Origin: Microplitis mediator
Taxonomy: Eukaryota; Arthropoda; Insecta; Hymenoptera; Braconidae
Length of the DNA stretch: 64,000 bases
NCBI RefSeq assembly: GCF_029852145.1
Contig: NC_079978.1
Location: 9,045,058 to 9,109,057, forward strand
Direction of reading: 5' to 3'
A program made the translations under genes and the position numbers. Under the pieces are notes generated by a model. The model did not search any database. It was not told the DNA's origin and worked only from the letters and a program-made list of their open reading frames with translations. Below, one piece after another: positions 1-13,568 of this stretch. Positions within the stretch are counted from its first letter, which is position 1; every line of letters starts with the position of its first letter.

Positions 1-1018
<1,018 letters not shown>

Positions 1019-1022
1019 CGCC

Positions 1023-1834
1023 GTTCTCCAACGATAGCATTCACAATTCTACACCGATCTTAATGAAACTTGGTATACTTATTCTATGGACGATTACCTT
1101 GGATGAGTTCGAAGATGAGCCAATTCGGCCAGTCAGTTTAGAAGTTATAGTTGATTAAAATTTTGTTTACTGATTTAACTGGATGTAACTTTTAAACGGA
1201 AAGAGGTAGCTTATTTTTGCTTGTTCTATGTGAAAGCTCGTTCGATTGCCTTCAATTACCACTATACAGCTAATTGATTTAACCATTCTTTCTAATAGAT
1301 AAATGGTTTTGAACATTTACAAAATATTATAAAAAATAATTTTATGCAGGTTTTTACTTTGATTATAGCCACAATTTCAAACTGATCGCCTTGAAACTTG
1401 GTATACGAATTTTGTGGGTGACTACCTTGATCGAGTTTGAAAATGAGCTCAATTGGTCCATTAATTTAAAGTTATAGCATTTCAAGATTTTCAAAATGTC
1501 CAAAATTCATATTTTTTATTCAATATCTCTTTAATGTGATAACTTATCGACTTTCCATAAAATTTATCTGAAAGCTCTTAAAATAAGCTTTAATTTTCAT
1601 GCGTATATATGTGCCTAGACCAATGAAATTACTTATCTTACCATTCATTAAATGAAATTTTGCTATTGCATTAGTTCTCCTACTTTTTAGTAAATTCATG
1701 GAGCTACTCAAATTTATATGATTGCAGTGTGACACTTATAAAATCCAAACATCTCAATTTAGTGGGTATATCCAATTTTGTTTTATCGGCAGTGTATGAA
1801 TAATATGATATATCAATAACAAGATTAACATTGG
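1023..1834 (+). repeat. 812-bp dispersed repeat, copy A (uninterrupted)
   Basis: Begins GTTCTCCAACGATAGC and ends near AACATTGGT. It is closely similar, in the same orientation, to the segmented copy B spread over 2178-4507. Neither copy has a long open frame. The family is not recognised; because copy A lacks the insertions found in B, it defines the pre-insertion sequence. Confidence 0.85.
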
Positions 1835-2544
1835 TAAAAGACCCTGTTGTTGACCGTGACCGAGTTTCTGACCTTTTCAACTTTTTTCTAACTTACTTAA
1901 AAAACTATAACTTTAATACGTAAATCGATTTTTTCTTAATTTGTAGTAATCTTTTCTGAGCCTAATTAATGGCAATTTAAAAAACATAGAAATTATTAAC
2001 TGAATAAACAAAAATATATTAGTCATAGGTGGCTGCGGAAGCCATTTTTTAAGTGTAGTCTAAGCAGTTGATGTTAGAAGGTGCGACAATCGAATCGGTG
2101 CACTAATTATCATTTAAGTAAAAAAAATTAATTAAAAATGTATGTGTAGATCAATATTTAATTAAAATTTATTTCTAGTTCTCCAACGATAGCGTCCGCA
2201 ATTCTACACCGATCTTAATGAAACTTAGTATACTTATTCTATGGACGATTACCTTGGATGAGTTCGAGGATAAGCCGATTCGGCCAATAAGTTTAGAAGT
2301 TATGGTTAATTGAAATTTTGTAAAATTTTCAAAAAAAATTTGTTTGCCGCTTTAACTGGATGTAACTTCTAAACAGAAAGAGATAGCTTATTTTCGTTTG
2401 TTCTATGTGAAAGCTCGTCCGATTGCCTACAATTTTGACTATACAGCTCATTGATTGGACCATTTTTTCTAGTAGTTAAATGGTTTTGAACATTTACAAA
2501 ATATTATAAACACTAATTATGTGCAGGTTTTCACTTTGATTATA

Positions 2545-3019
2545 GACTGTAAAAAGAGCGGTGTTAAAAATGGACTCGTTTTAACTCCGCCCGGTGTTAA
2601 AATGAAATTACACCGGTGTAGGAGGAGTAATACACCGGTGTTAAAAATACCGGTGTAAAAGCGGGGTAACAGGTGTAAAAGCGGAGTAATGCCGGTGTAA
2701 AAGCGGGGTAAATTGCGTCCGCTTGGAGTATTAACTTTAAAGATTATAAAACACAAAAAATGTCAGTTCTTTATGAAAATTAATAAAAAATATCATTTTC
2801 TAACAAGTATAGTGATTGAGTAAGTACAAATATTCACAAAGTAAACTATTTTAACACCGGTAAAGAATATCTAAACCGGCGGCGGCGTTATTTTAACACC
2901 GGTCTAGAATATTTACACCGGTGGCGGCGTTATTTTCACACCGCCTTCAGGGGTAAATTTAACACCGATAATTTTAACACCTACACCGCTTGGACTTACC
3001 CCGGTGATTTTTTACAGTG
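2545..3019. mobile_element. 475-bp MITE with internal CCGGTGT repeats, TA target duplication
   Basis: Copy A reads GATTATAGCCAC without interruption; here the same site is opened by 475 bp flanked by TA (2543-2544 and 3020-3021). The ends are near-inverted: GACTGTAAAAA against CACTGTAAAAA. The interior is built of repeated TTAACACCGGTGTAAAA-type units, giving unusual CCGG-rich blocks in AT-rich DNA. TA duplication and lack of coding capacity fit a non-autonomous Tc1/mariner-like element; the superfamily is inferred. Confidence 0.75.
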
Positions 3020-3057
3020 TAGCCACAATTTCAAACCGATCACCTTGAAACGTAGTA

Positions 3058-4067
3058 TCCCTCGCGGTTTTGGAAATACCGAAATAATACCGGAATTATA
3101 CGGTATAAATACTGCATAAATATGGTATTATTCAAGTTATTTTGGTCAGTTTTTTTGCCGCATTACTACCAAAAATTTACGAAAAAAATTCAGAATATTT
3201 ACGGTAATAAAACAGAAAAAATACGGTATTTTAACAGCATTAAAACCGTAATTATACAGCATATTTATCGTATATTTTCGGCATTTTTGCAGCATTAAAC
3301 CGTTCTACCCGGAACAAAAATTACATATAATTATATAAAATTTTATTTAATTATATATAATTATATATAACATTATAAAGTTATATGTACAATAACTGTC
3401 ATGAAAAAAAAAAAAAAAAAACCCGCCACCTCGTGGGCTCGATCCCGAGTCCTAATGATTTAAAGCCTGATCTGTTAACCAATATGCCAAATCGCTTATA
3501 CGAAATTTGATACTAATTGTATTTATATCTATACAAACAAACTTAAGAAAATTGAAAACCTCAATTTTCCCGGATTCTTATTTTCACTTACATTCTTTTG
3601 TTTCAATAAGAAATGTGTGAATTAATAGAATAAAATATAAAATTTTACAATTTGCACATTTTCGATGATTTTAACCGCAGAAGCAAATATAAAATAAAAC
3701 CAAATTTTTTACAATTTTTCATTATATCAGGATAAATCTGGCAAAATCGCAGGATATTTACGGTATAATTACCAAAAAAATACGATTTTATTATTATAAA
3801 ATTATCGCATTATTGCGGTATTTATATAGCATTTTTTCGGTAAAAGTTCGGCATTTTTATAGTTTTTTTACGGCATTTTTTTGGTAAAAGTTCGGCATTT
3901 TTATAGTAATTTTACTATAATAATCTGGTAACTCTACAGTATAAGTACAGCAAAAAAACTGGCCAATATAACCATATTATTACCAAATTATTACGGTAAA
4001 TTTACGGCATGTAAATAAATGCCGAAAATTTACGGCATTTTTACGGCATTCGCAAAACCGCGAGGGA
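3058..4067. mobile_element. 1010-bp MITE-like element with perfect 15-bp terminal inverted repeats
   Basis: Both ends carry the same 15-bp inverted sequence, TCCCTCGCGGTTTTG, flanked by TA (3056-3057, 4068-4069). Copy A shows the empty site. The interior is AT-rich with many TACGG/CGGCATTTTT motifs and holds a tRNA-like fragment on the minus strand near 3403-3496. No transposase frame is present, so it is non-autonomous; TA duplication suggests a Tc1/mariner-type mechanism. Confidence 0.8.
3403..3496 (-). repeat. tRNA-like fragment, possible SINE head
   Basis: On the minus strand the segment carries a B-box-like GGATCGAGCCC, an upstream A-box-like TGGCATATTGGTTAAC, and downstream a run of about 18 T that could serve as a Pol III terminator. 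It does not fold into a complete tRNA by eye. It lies inside the 1010-bp element, so it is likely a tRNA-derived SINE or pseudo-tRNA. The identity is tentative. Confidence 0.35.
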
Positions 4068-4507
4068 TACGTATTTTGTGGGTGACTACCTTGTTCGAGT
4101 TTGAAAATGAGCTCAATCGATCGATTAGTTTAGAAGTTATAGCATTTAAAAATTTTCAAAATGTCCAAAATTCATACTTTTACTTATTCTTCCTTCAATA
4201 TCTTTTGAATGTGATAACTTATCGACTTTATATAAAATTCATCTGAAAGCTCTTCGAATAAGCTTTAATTTTCATGCCTATATATGCCTAGACCACTGAA
4301 ATTACTTATTTTACCATTCATTTAATGAAATTTTGCTATTGCATTAGTTCTCCTACTTCTTAGTACATTCATGGAGCTAATTTAATTCATATTATCGCAG
4401 TGTGACACTTATAACATTCAAACATCTCAATTCAGTAGGTATATACAATTTCGTTTTATCGACAGTGTATAAATGATATGATATATCAATAACAAGATTA
4501 ACATTAG

Positions 4508-5864
4508 TTATGATGATAATATTCTCTATATCTACTCGTCGTTTGATATTCTAATAGGCTATTTATTTCAAATATTAGTACTAATTTCAAGTATGACACT
4601 TTGATGTATCACAATCAATTTTTAATTTTAGAATATTTTATTAGTAGATTTTATTGAAAGCAAATTATCGCCTTTGTCTTTATGGTAGAATTCTCGAGCA
4701 TTAAAACCATAATCTATCATAATTTTTCGAATAGGGTCCGGAATACCATTGCTCCGATAGTTTGAATATATGCATACGTCTCTTTAAATAACGTCAAATC
4801 AAAACATATAGTGCACTATCATCAAAAATTCTTCTGAAGCTCATTTAGTTAGCTTCAATTTTTGGCATTGTACTTATAATTATTTGATTTTTTTGTTTTA
4901 TCATCTCGAGAATTTTTAAGAAAATGTAAAAAAAAATTTTATTTCATTATTCACTTTTATTTGAACAGTGAAAAAAATTCAACAATGGGAAATCTACTTC
5001 CATTTCGGCTGCCGAATGGCCTTTTTTTTTTATTTTATTATCTTCAGAATTTTTAAAAGTGTCAAAAAAATTTTATTTCGTTATTAACTTTTATTTGAAA
5101 GGTGATAATAATCAAATAATGCGAAATCTACTTCCATTTCGGCTGCCGAATGGCCTTTTTTTTGTATGGGTAAGTCCGAAATTTTAGATTATTTTTTTTT
5201 TCTTAAAAAAAGCATTGTTCAGTTCTGAAAAGAATGCCGCCCAGCGCGGAGTGGGCTGACTTTTTCTTCTATTTTTTTTTTTATCGATTAAAAAAAAAAT
5301 TTTCCCAGCTGGGCTTATTTTACAAAACATCACTCTGGAAATTTTTGAAGATTTATAGATCTCAGAGTTTGAAAAATTGAAAAGAAAAAAAAATTGCCAC
5401 TTGGTTTATTTTCGACCAAGTCACAAGCTGTTAAAAAAGCGATATTCCTTTTGAATTTCTTTTTTGATACTACATGATTTATGAAATAAGATTTTTGAAT
5501 CTTTTATCAATTGAAAAATTGTTTTACAAACAGTTCTCGGTTTTTTATAGACAAAAACATTTTCTATTTTTGGTTTAATTCTCGTATTTTTTTTATGAAT
5601 ACTTTTTTTTTATATAATACTCTTAGTTATTTAGAGGACACGTGGACCACGTGCTCAGTTGAAGGTCGAAATACTTTCTACCTAGATTAGATTTGTAATA
5701 CAACCCTGTTAAATTATGTTTACTTACACATAGTTTTGAAGCAAAACCCTCGAAAAAATTTTACGATGCAATATGAGACAAAAAAATCATATTTTATGGT
5801 TTTCAAATTTAAACATAAGTGGGTATTTTTTGACACGATAAACATTTTGTAAACAAAAAATATA
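4508..5864. other. non-coding stretch with 130-bp tandem duplication
   Basis: No gene seen. Two adjacent imperfect copies of about 130 bp lie at roughly 4902-5030 and 5036-5162. Each contains GAAATCTACTTCCATTTCGG followed by CTGCCGAATGGCC and a T run. The remainder is AT-rich and homopolymer-rich. Confidence 0.6.
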
Positions 5865-6607
5865 GTTCACTTAGTTTACTCTTAACCGTTGTATGGGGAA
5901 ATTAATAAATGGATTTTTTTTATTGATTATACGTAAAAAATTCCGTAGATCACGAAAATAATAATAAAAAAGCTCAATTCGGCCGCGTTTTTTAAGTAAA
6001 TAATAAAATAACAATATGGATGCCGAGACACCGTGTATTTTCATTAAAAAACTTCTATCTATTAACGTAAAGCCCTATGATGACTGGGATTAAATTAAAG
6101 GACGATAAATTCTAAAGAAGAAGAGTCAAAAACGAATCTCCCGGGGTTTATTATGTTCGCGAAAAAAATTAATTAAAAAAAAAAAAAATAATTAATTGTA
6201 TACATTCAGTCACGCTGTCGGTAACAGAGCTGCAGAAACTGAGCTAGAGGGCGCGCGCAACATAAACAACTAATTATTTTTTTTTTTTTTTAATTAATTT
6301 TTTTCGCGAACATAATAAACTCCGGGTGATTGGTTTTTGACTTTTCTTATTCAAAATTTATCGCCCTTTGATTTAATCCCAGTCATCATAGGGCTTTACA
6401 TTAATAGATAGAAGTTTTTTTAATGAAAATACACGGTGTCTCGGCATCCCTATTGTTATTTTATTATTTATTTAAAAAACGCGGACGAATTGAGCTTTTT
6501 TATTATTATTTTCGTGATCTACGGAATTTTTTACGTATAATCAATAAAAAAAAAATCCATTTATTAATTTCCCCCTACAACGGTTAAGAGGAAACTAAGT
6601 GGACTAA
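5865..6607. mobile_element. foldback element: imperfect palindrome with 330-bp arms
   Basis: The left arm (about 5865-6195) is the imperfect reverse complement of the right arm (about 6272-6607). Matching landmarks include ACTTAGTTTACTCTTAACCG against its complement at 6580-6600, and GGATGCCGAGACACCGTGTA against TACACGGTGTCTCGGCATCC. The 75-bp centre is richer in G and C and includes GAGGGCGCGCGCAAC. No coding frame spans it. The structure resembles a foldback-type transposon; target duplications were not identified. Confidence 0.75.
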
Positions 6608-7341
6608 TACTCAAGTTCGAGTCGATTTTTTTTAAGTTCCATCGTTCTACAGCCTAAACATCTTTTTACTAATCATCATTTTTTTAAGTTTTCTCTACAA
6701 TTTTTTTCGGTCAATTGAACCCTTCAAAACCGCTTAGAATAATTGGCTTTCCTGTATTTCTCAAGAAAAAGACTTTGCGTTCAAAGTTAATAAATTTTCG
6801 TTATCAAGAAAAACTCAGTTCCACCAGTATACAGAGCTTAGTTATCAGTGATATCACAAACCAAATAATAACTCATCATCAATTAGAGCTTCTAAAGCTT
6901 TGAAAAAATGCACGATTGCCTTATTTTACTTAGAAAAAAATTTGCTTACATTGTTTATTTTCTAATAAGTTGTACAAGTCCGTCTATTACTTAATTTTTA
7001 AATGTCATTATAATCCTTAATTGATGAGAAGTTTTATTCGAGTTATATATTCTCTACCTGAAATTACCGCTACGAAAAAAAGTCGATGTAGCGCCACCTG
7101 TAAGCAAAATTCAAACATCGTTCCCATTCTGTGATGATGGTAAAAGAAGTCAAATTGAGATTTCTCATATGTCTCATATAAAAAACAATAGCATGGAGAT
7201 TGTAGAGACTGAATCTTCCATGGGCCATAGGTTTAAAATAATTATTTCTAGCCAATAGAATTACTTGTCCTTAAGATCAACTTTAAGTTTTTTAAATTTC
7301 TGTAGCATGAAAAATCACCTTAATAGTTGATCATAATAATT
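6608..7341. other. intergenic, upstream of mitochondrial IF-2
   Basis: AT-rich with only short frames (61-62 codons on either strand) that show no recognisable protein. Nothing supportable as a gene. Confidence 0.5.
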
Positions 7342-7349
7342 GTTTTGAT

Positions 7350-7465
7350 CAGTGCAGCCAGATCGCGGACGAAAAGTTCCTCTTCCCAAGCACCGTTTAA
7401 GCTGTGAGTGATGCTAAAATAGTGCGAAAGAAGGGGAACTTTTCGTCCGCGATCTGGCTGCACTG
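7350..7465. mobile_element. 116-bp hAT-type MITE with 8-bp target duplication
   Basis: The element starts CAGTGCAGCCAGATCGCGGA and ends with the inverse complement, ending GGCTGCACTG. The inverted repeats run about 35 bp with one mismatch, and the element is flanked by the direct repeat GTTTTGAT at 7342-7349 and 7466-7473. A CAGTG..CACTG end with 8-bp duplication is typical of hAT. It ends 28 bp before the predicted IF-2 start codon, so it lies in the 5' leader or core promoter of that gene. Confidence 0.9.
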
Positions 7466-7493
7466 GTTTTGATATTTTTGTAATCATAAAAAT

Positions 7494-10400
7494 ATGGCTG
7501 CGTCGTTGGTCAGAGCATGTTTTAAACCACAGTGGGTATTTTTCGATAACTTAAATAATTTGAAAAGTATTATTTACATAGCCATTGATTTTCAGCATTC
7601 AACTTTCTTCAGTGTCCTCAAGTTTTATATTTATTCTAATCGTTTTATTTTTTAATACATAACCTATACTTTTTATCTGATATCAGTTTTTAAAATATCC
7701 TAATTTTTTAAATATTATTTTGACAGTTCATTGACGCGATTGTTTACTGAAATTTTCAAGAATACCGAATGCCATGGAGCTACAAATAAATTTATGCGTG
7801 CAAAAGTATGTATTGAATGTCACTGCTATCATACAACACCAGTCTTTTTCAAAAGAAGAAAATCCCGGGAAGACAAGGTTATTATTTACAAAAATATTTA
7901 ATGCAAATTTTTATTTTTATTTCATTCTAATCAATATCGTAGAAAAAAGCACCTGAGTTCACTCCAAAACCAAAATCTATAAGCAAACAGCCGGTTGTTA
8001 ATGTTTGGAAAAATATGACTGTAAGAGAATTATCAGAATCTACCGGAAGATCAGTTAACGATGTTCTAGAAGCTATTTCTTATTTTGATTCCAATAGATA
8101 TAATAAAAATACGATTATTGAAGATAAGAGTATTATATTCGGGTCAGTAGCTAAATTAGGAGCTAAATATAAAATCGTTTCTTCACCACATGAAAAAAAC
8201 GAAGAATCTAAAGACCATGATGTCGTCAAAAGGTAAATTTTATATTGAAATAATTACATTTTAAGACAATGATATGAATTTTGATGATAATAATGAAATC
8301 AATAAACATTATATCCTAGGCCACCTCCAGATCCATCAATATGCATAAAAAGACACCCAGTTGTCACAGTAATGGGTCATGTAGATCATGGTAAAACAAC
8401 ATTACTAGATTCTTTACGGCATACATCGGTAGTAGCTTCTGAATTTGGTGGAATAACTCAACACATTGGAGCTTTCAATGGTAATTTATTTTTTTATTGT
8501 TTATTAAAGCAATTAATAAACAATTAATGCAATTAAATATTTTAAATTTCTAGTAACACTAGATACTGGTGAAAAAATAACTTTTCTTGATACTCCTGGG
8601 CATGCTGCATTCAGTGCGATGCGAGCTAGAGGTGCTCAAGCAACAGATATTGTAATTCTTGTAGTAGCTGCTGATGATGGTGTTATGGAGCAAACTATTC
8701 AGAGTATTAAAATGGCGAGAGATGCTAAAGTACCTATTATCGTTGCTATCAATAAAATAGATAAACCCGAAGCAGATATTGTAGGTAACGTTTTCATGAT
8801 AATATTACTAATTGCTATAATAATTGAACTATTAAATTTTTTATTTATTTATTGTTTATAGGAAAGGACACAGAATATGTTAGCTCAGCATGGCATTCAA
8901 GTAGAAGCACTTGGTGGTGAAGTACCGAGTGTTAATATTTCAGCACTTAAAGGAATGAATTTAAAAGAATTAGTTGAAACAATTGTTGCTCAAGCAGAAA
9001 TTATGGATTTGAAAGGTGATCCTAAGGGATTTGTTGAGGGTGTTGTTGTTGAAGTTTCTACCGAAATTGGTCGTGGAAAACTTGCTACTGCACTTATTCA
9101 ACGTGGTACATTACGAAAAGGATCTATTCTTGGTAAATACTTGATTTAATTTCACTTTCAAGATTAACTATTTGCTTTATATTCATCTATTTATGTAAAT
9201 AAAAATAATTAATTTTTTAGTTTGCGGACTCGCGTGGGCTAAAGTAAGAGCGATGTTTGATCACGCAGCTAATCCTGTTTCAGAAGCTAAATTATCAGAT
9301 GCAGTCCAAATAATTGGATGGCGGGAATTGCCGTTAGTTGGTGATGAAATAATTGAAGTTGAAGATGAAAAGAGAGCTCATCTAGCTATTAGATTTAGAA
9401 AGGCTAAAGAAAATGCAACTAAGGCTGTTGAAATACTGGAAGTTATAAAAGAGAAACAGGCAGAGCATGAAAAAGTAAATGAAATAACTTATTTGTAATA
9501 AACTTAAATTTTTTATTTGTTATTTATCATTTAAAATTTATGAAATTTTATAGGTATATAAAGTCCAGCTGCAGGAAAGAAGAGCTTTAGGAAGGTATAG
9601 GAAGAAAAAACAATATGGTGACAGACCGAAAGAAATACAAGAAGATGATGGTATTCCGAGACTACATGTTTTAGTTAAAGGTGACGTTCTTGGTTCCGTT
9701 GAAGCTATATTAGATGTATTTGATACGTATGGAGATGAAAATCGTTGTCATCTTGATGTTATTCATTATGGTATTGGGCCAGTAACTGAATCTGACATTG
9801 AATTAGCTGATGCTTTTGATGGTAAGTTAAATATTATATTTATGTTTTACTCTAATTAGTAAATTAATTAATTACATAATAAAATAGCCAGTCACTAGTT
9901 TTTTTTTTTAAATTACTCTTTAAATTTTTTTTAAAGATTTTTATATCACAAAATAATTTAAAAATTATTTATAAATACTAAAATAATTAAACATGCTTAT
10001 GATTATTGATAAAATATGATACAAAAATTAATTTGCAACAAAATAACAGTATTCACCATGATAGTCTCACTTTCTCTTTAAAAATTTGATGTTCAGTGTT
10101 TACGCTCAGATTAACGTCAAGTTCTGCTGTTCCAAGTTTTTACTGAATTATGAGCACAACATGAACTACAAGTTGACGTAAATCTACTGCCGTAATAGGA
10201 ATGCAAGTTGAATCAGAAAGTTGCGGAAAAAAACTTGAAAAGCAAAAGATAATTTCAATCTGACAGAAAGTTGCAAGAAAAAACTTGAATAAAAAAAGTT
10301 TTTCTTCCAAATTGACTACAATTTACCGTCAACTATTTGCACCATCAAGTTTTTGCAGTCAACTTGATATCTTACTTTGGTTGTAGATTTCCGTCAACTT

Positions 10401-11250
10401 GCGATAAACATCGCAATCAGGGCATTTCCAATAAGTTTTCAATTAAAATAATAATTTAAATCATTTGAAATAATTAGTTTGACATAAAATCTATTTATGT
10501 CAGTGAGAAAATAAATAATTTTGTTAATAAAATATATGAGGGAATTAGATAGCGGTAACAGGCTGATGGAAAAATTTCCCTATATTTGTTTTTTTTTTAA
10601 TATTTCAGCAATTATTTATACTTTTAATGTTAATTCTCCAAGACAAATTGAAGACTTTGCTAAAAACTTTAAGGTACCTATTCATTCTTATAAAGTTATT
10701 TACAAACTCATAGATGATATTAAAAATGAAATTTGTAAAAAATTACCACCTGATCATATTGAAGAAAAAATAGGTAAAAACTCATTTATTACTTATTATA
10801 AATAATTTTTAAAAAATATCATTGGTTGTTAATTTATCAAATTATGTTTAAGGTGAAGCAAATGTTCTGCAACATTTTGAAATAACGGAAAGAAAAAAGA
10901 AAATAAATGTCGCTGGATGCCGATGTACTGATGGAATTCTCAAGAAAGATTCTTCGTGCAGAATCATGAGAAATGGTGAAAAAATTTACGAAGGTTAATA
11001 ATTAATTATTATTATAAACACTTATAATTATTTAATTAATATAAAAATAAAATACACTCAATTTTTTTTTCTTTTAGGTAAAGTAGCAGGAATAAAACAT
11101 TTGAAAACTGAAGTTAATAGTATAAAATCAGGCGTGGAATGTGGTTTAAGATTTGAAAATCCAGATATTATTGTACAACCAGGAGATACAATTATTTGCT
11201 ACGTAACTCATGAAGTACAACCGAGTGTTAATTGGGATCCTGGATTCTAA
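7494..11250 (+). CDS. mIF2 (MTIF2): mitochondrial translation initiation factor IF-2
   Basis: GTPase that brings fMet-tRNA to the mitochondrial small ribosomal subunit. Exons: 7494-7535, 7761-7877, 7943-8232, 8320-8480, 8554-8780, 8862-9132, 9221-9474, 9554-9821, 10609-10773, 10853-10993, 11078-11250, giving 702 residues, close to vertebrate mtIF2 (about 727). Residues 1-14 begin MAASLVRACF, a basic/hydroxylated start suiting mitochondrial import; this first exon is the least certain. Visible GTPase motifs: GHVDHGKT (169-176), GGITQHIGA (G2 region), DTPGH (216-220), NKID (270-273). C-terminal domains follow (GDVLGSVEA; final IVQPGDTIICY). Exon 2 must be read in the frame giving CHCYHTTPVFFKRRKS; an overlapping longer frame beginning 7774 is out of phase. 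A possible AATAAA lies at 11399. Convergent with the oxygenase gene. Confidence 0.96.
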
Positions 11251-12920
11251 TTTTTAGACTGGTGTAATTTTTTTTTTTTTAGACATAAAAAATTAAAAAA
11301 TATTTGAATACAAAGTAATGAACTGTTCAATCACTTAGATTAATTTTATTTTACTCTCTTTAAAATTTATTTATCAATAGATAATTTATGTCATTAACAA
11401 TAAACTGAGCTAAGTAAATTTTAAAGTAATAGTTACGGTGCTTTTATAACTCAGACACTTCTAAATCTGTTACCTCAAGTATTATTGTCGTTAAGACACA
11501 GAAATCTATTGACCGACGAATTTAAATAGCTCAGACAAATCTAATTCTATTGCTTGAGGTTCTTTCGCACCTAGAATACGTCTAAATATATTCTTAAAAC
11601 TTCCATCGTTAAGACATGTATTATATATTTAAAATATTTTTATGACAAAGATAGATCCTTTTTATTTAAAATTTATTCATTAATACATTCAAGTGTAGAT
11701 GGAAATTTTTCATTTTATCTATTTTTTGTATTTACCCAGAATTTAAATATCTATAATTTTTTTGTGTTTTTTTTTATGGTATCTATTAACTAATAAATAT
11801 TTTAGAAAATATTTCCTGTTTCGTAAAAAAATTAAAGTTGATTAGTTCGGGATTTTCCATTAAACTTATAGATAAACTTACGATAAATAAATATACAGTT
11901 TAAATATCTAATAGAAAAGGAATTTATGATTAAAATGTATGAGCTAAAATTCATGAAGATTTATCAATTATTATTATCATTACAACTGTGAAGTTACAAA
12001 TATTATTGACAAATTTTGAATAATATCAATTGAAATATTCAATGATTAAAAATATTTATTCATAGAGTTTAAAATATCAAATTAAGTATAAAAATTTATA
12101 TACCCTGACGTTATTTTATAATCATTCAAAGCAAATATTCAATTACTTTGCGTAGCATGCAATAAGTTTATGATTTTAATTTATTTATTTAAGCGGTTTT
12201 ATTATTTTTTGTCACAGAGTAAAATAAAAAAAAAATATTAAATACGCTGAATCTTTAAGTACAAATTTATTATTTATTGCTGGATATGCCAGACTGATTC
12301 ATCGTGCACGTTTTATATATCACGGTTTACACGAACAGACGTCAAACTCTCGTGGTCTTTTTTTTATTGACATTTAATTAAAAAAATAAATAAAAGAATT
12401 CAATTTAATTATTGAAAAAAGTATGAAAGAGATATTTACGAGATATTATTGGACGGTTCAATGAATCGGTTTCCTCGACTCTGTTATATTTTTCATGGTC
12501 TCGTTTATCTCTATTTCAATTGAAAGAAAAAAATTAATTATATCAACAATATTATCATCTAATTGATACTGAAAAATAATCATCAATAGTACGGAATCCA
12601 ACATTTTTAAATGCATTAAAATTATTAATTATCATTATTATTTAATCGAAAGACCACGAAAGTCTAGAAAAAAAAGAAGAAATCCATTCGCAGGATTATT
12701 AAATTTATACTATTCAGTCTATTGCGATTGCTATTTATTATTAATCGCAGTAATAAAAACTCTTTAGCTACACAATCAGATATTGACAATACAGCTTTAA
12801 GAGTCGAAAGAATAATAATAATAAGTGAGTTCTTTGTCGCAATCCCTTGTTGAAATAAACGTGATAGTTATTTAAAATTGTAAGTAACACGCCAGGGAAT
12901 TATTGTAATTTCAATTATTA
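11251..12920. other. intergenic between convergent 3' ends
   Basis: About 1.7 kb of AT-rich DNA between the 3' ends of the IF-2 gene (+) and the oxygenase gene (-). It contains an AATAAA 150 bp beyond the IF-2 stop. No coding or RNA gene seen. Confidence 0.6.
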
Positions 12921-13537
12921 TTAAGAAGCATAAGCTTCACGAAATCGACGTTGAAGATGATGATACGCCGACAAAACGCCACGTTTTTTTTTCTGAAGAC
13001 GACAAAGCACCGGTTCTTGAGGTGGGTTCAAGATCGATGTGTCCAATGTTTCAACCTCGGTCTTCTCATCGGGTTCAACGCAAAATCCAAGAGTATGGCG
13101 GCTTCGTGGACAGTGTTCGGGAACAACTACGCGATGTTTCAATGATACCATCTGTTGATTGGTCCATTTAGCCAAAGTATCGCCAGCACAAACGAGAATA
13201 CCTCCAGGAAAGTATCCTACACGTGACCAACGATCACTATAAATTGACTTAACTTCAAAGCCACTTTCACAATCCTGGAATAAAACAAAATAATTAAAAA
13301 TATTACTAATTATAATAAATATATAATGATAATAGTGATGAGATCATTGGTAATAATTAAGTAATTAAGTCGATAAAGATATATTTATTAATAATCATTC
13401 CAATGCAATCGACATGTGTTATCATATTGTCGCGCAACTCGTCACAAGTCAACTACATTATTTCAAAGATCAAGTTTTTAAAATTTTTTCATCAACTTAT
13501 CACATCTGCTGTTTATTATATAATACTTTATATAATA

Positions 13538-13568
<31 letters not shown>

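Larger units (their letters stand above)
2178..4507 (+). repeat. 812-bp dispersed repeat, copy B, split by two insertions
   Basis: Three segments, 2178-2544, 3020-3057 and 4068-4507, align in order with copy A (1023-1834). The gaps are exactly the two elements at 2545-3019 and 3058-4067, each flanked by TA. Divergence from copy A is visible at many single bases, so the duplication is not recent. Confidence 0.85.

Noticed and set aside
2517..2756. 79-codon minus-strand frame with repeated LLPRFYTGI motif
   Set aside because: It is the tandem repeat of the 475-bp MITE read in one frame, not a protein gene.
7774..7956. 60-codon plus-strand frame from ATG 7774 as the start of IF-2
   Set aside because: It is out of phase with the next exon; the overlapping frame in 7761-7877 gives CHCYHTTPVFFKRRKS and joins correctly on both sides.
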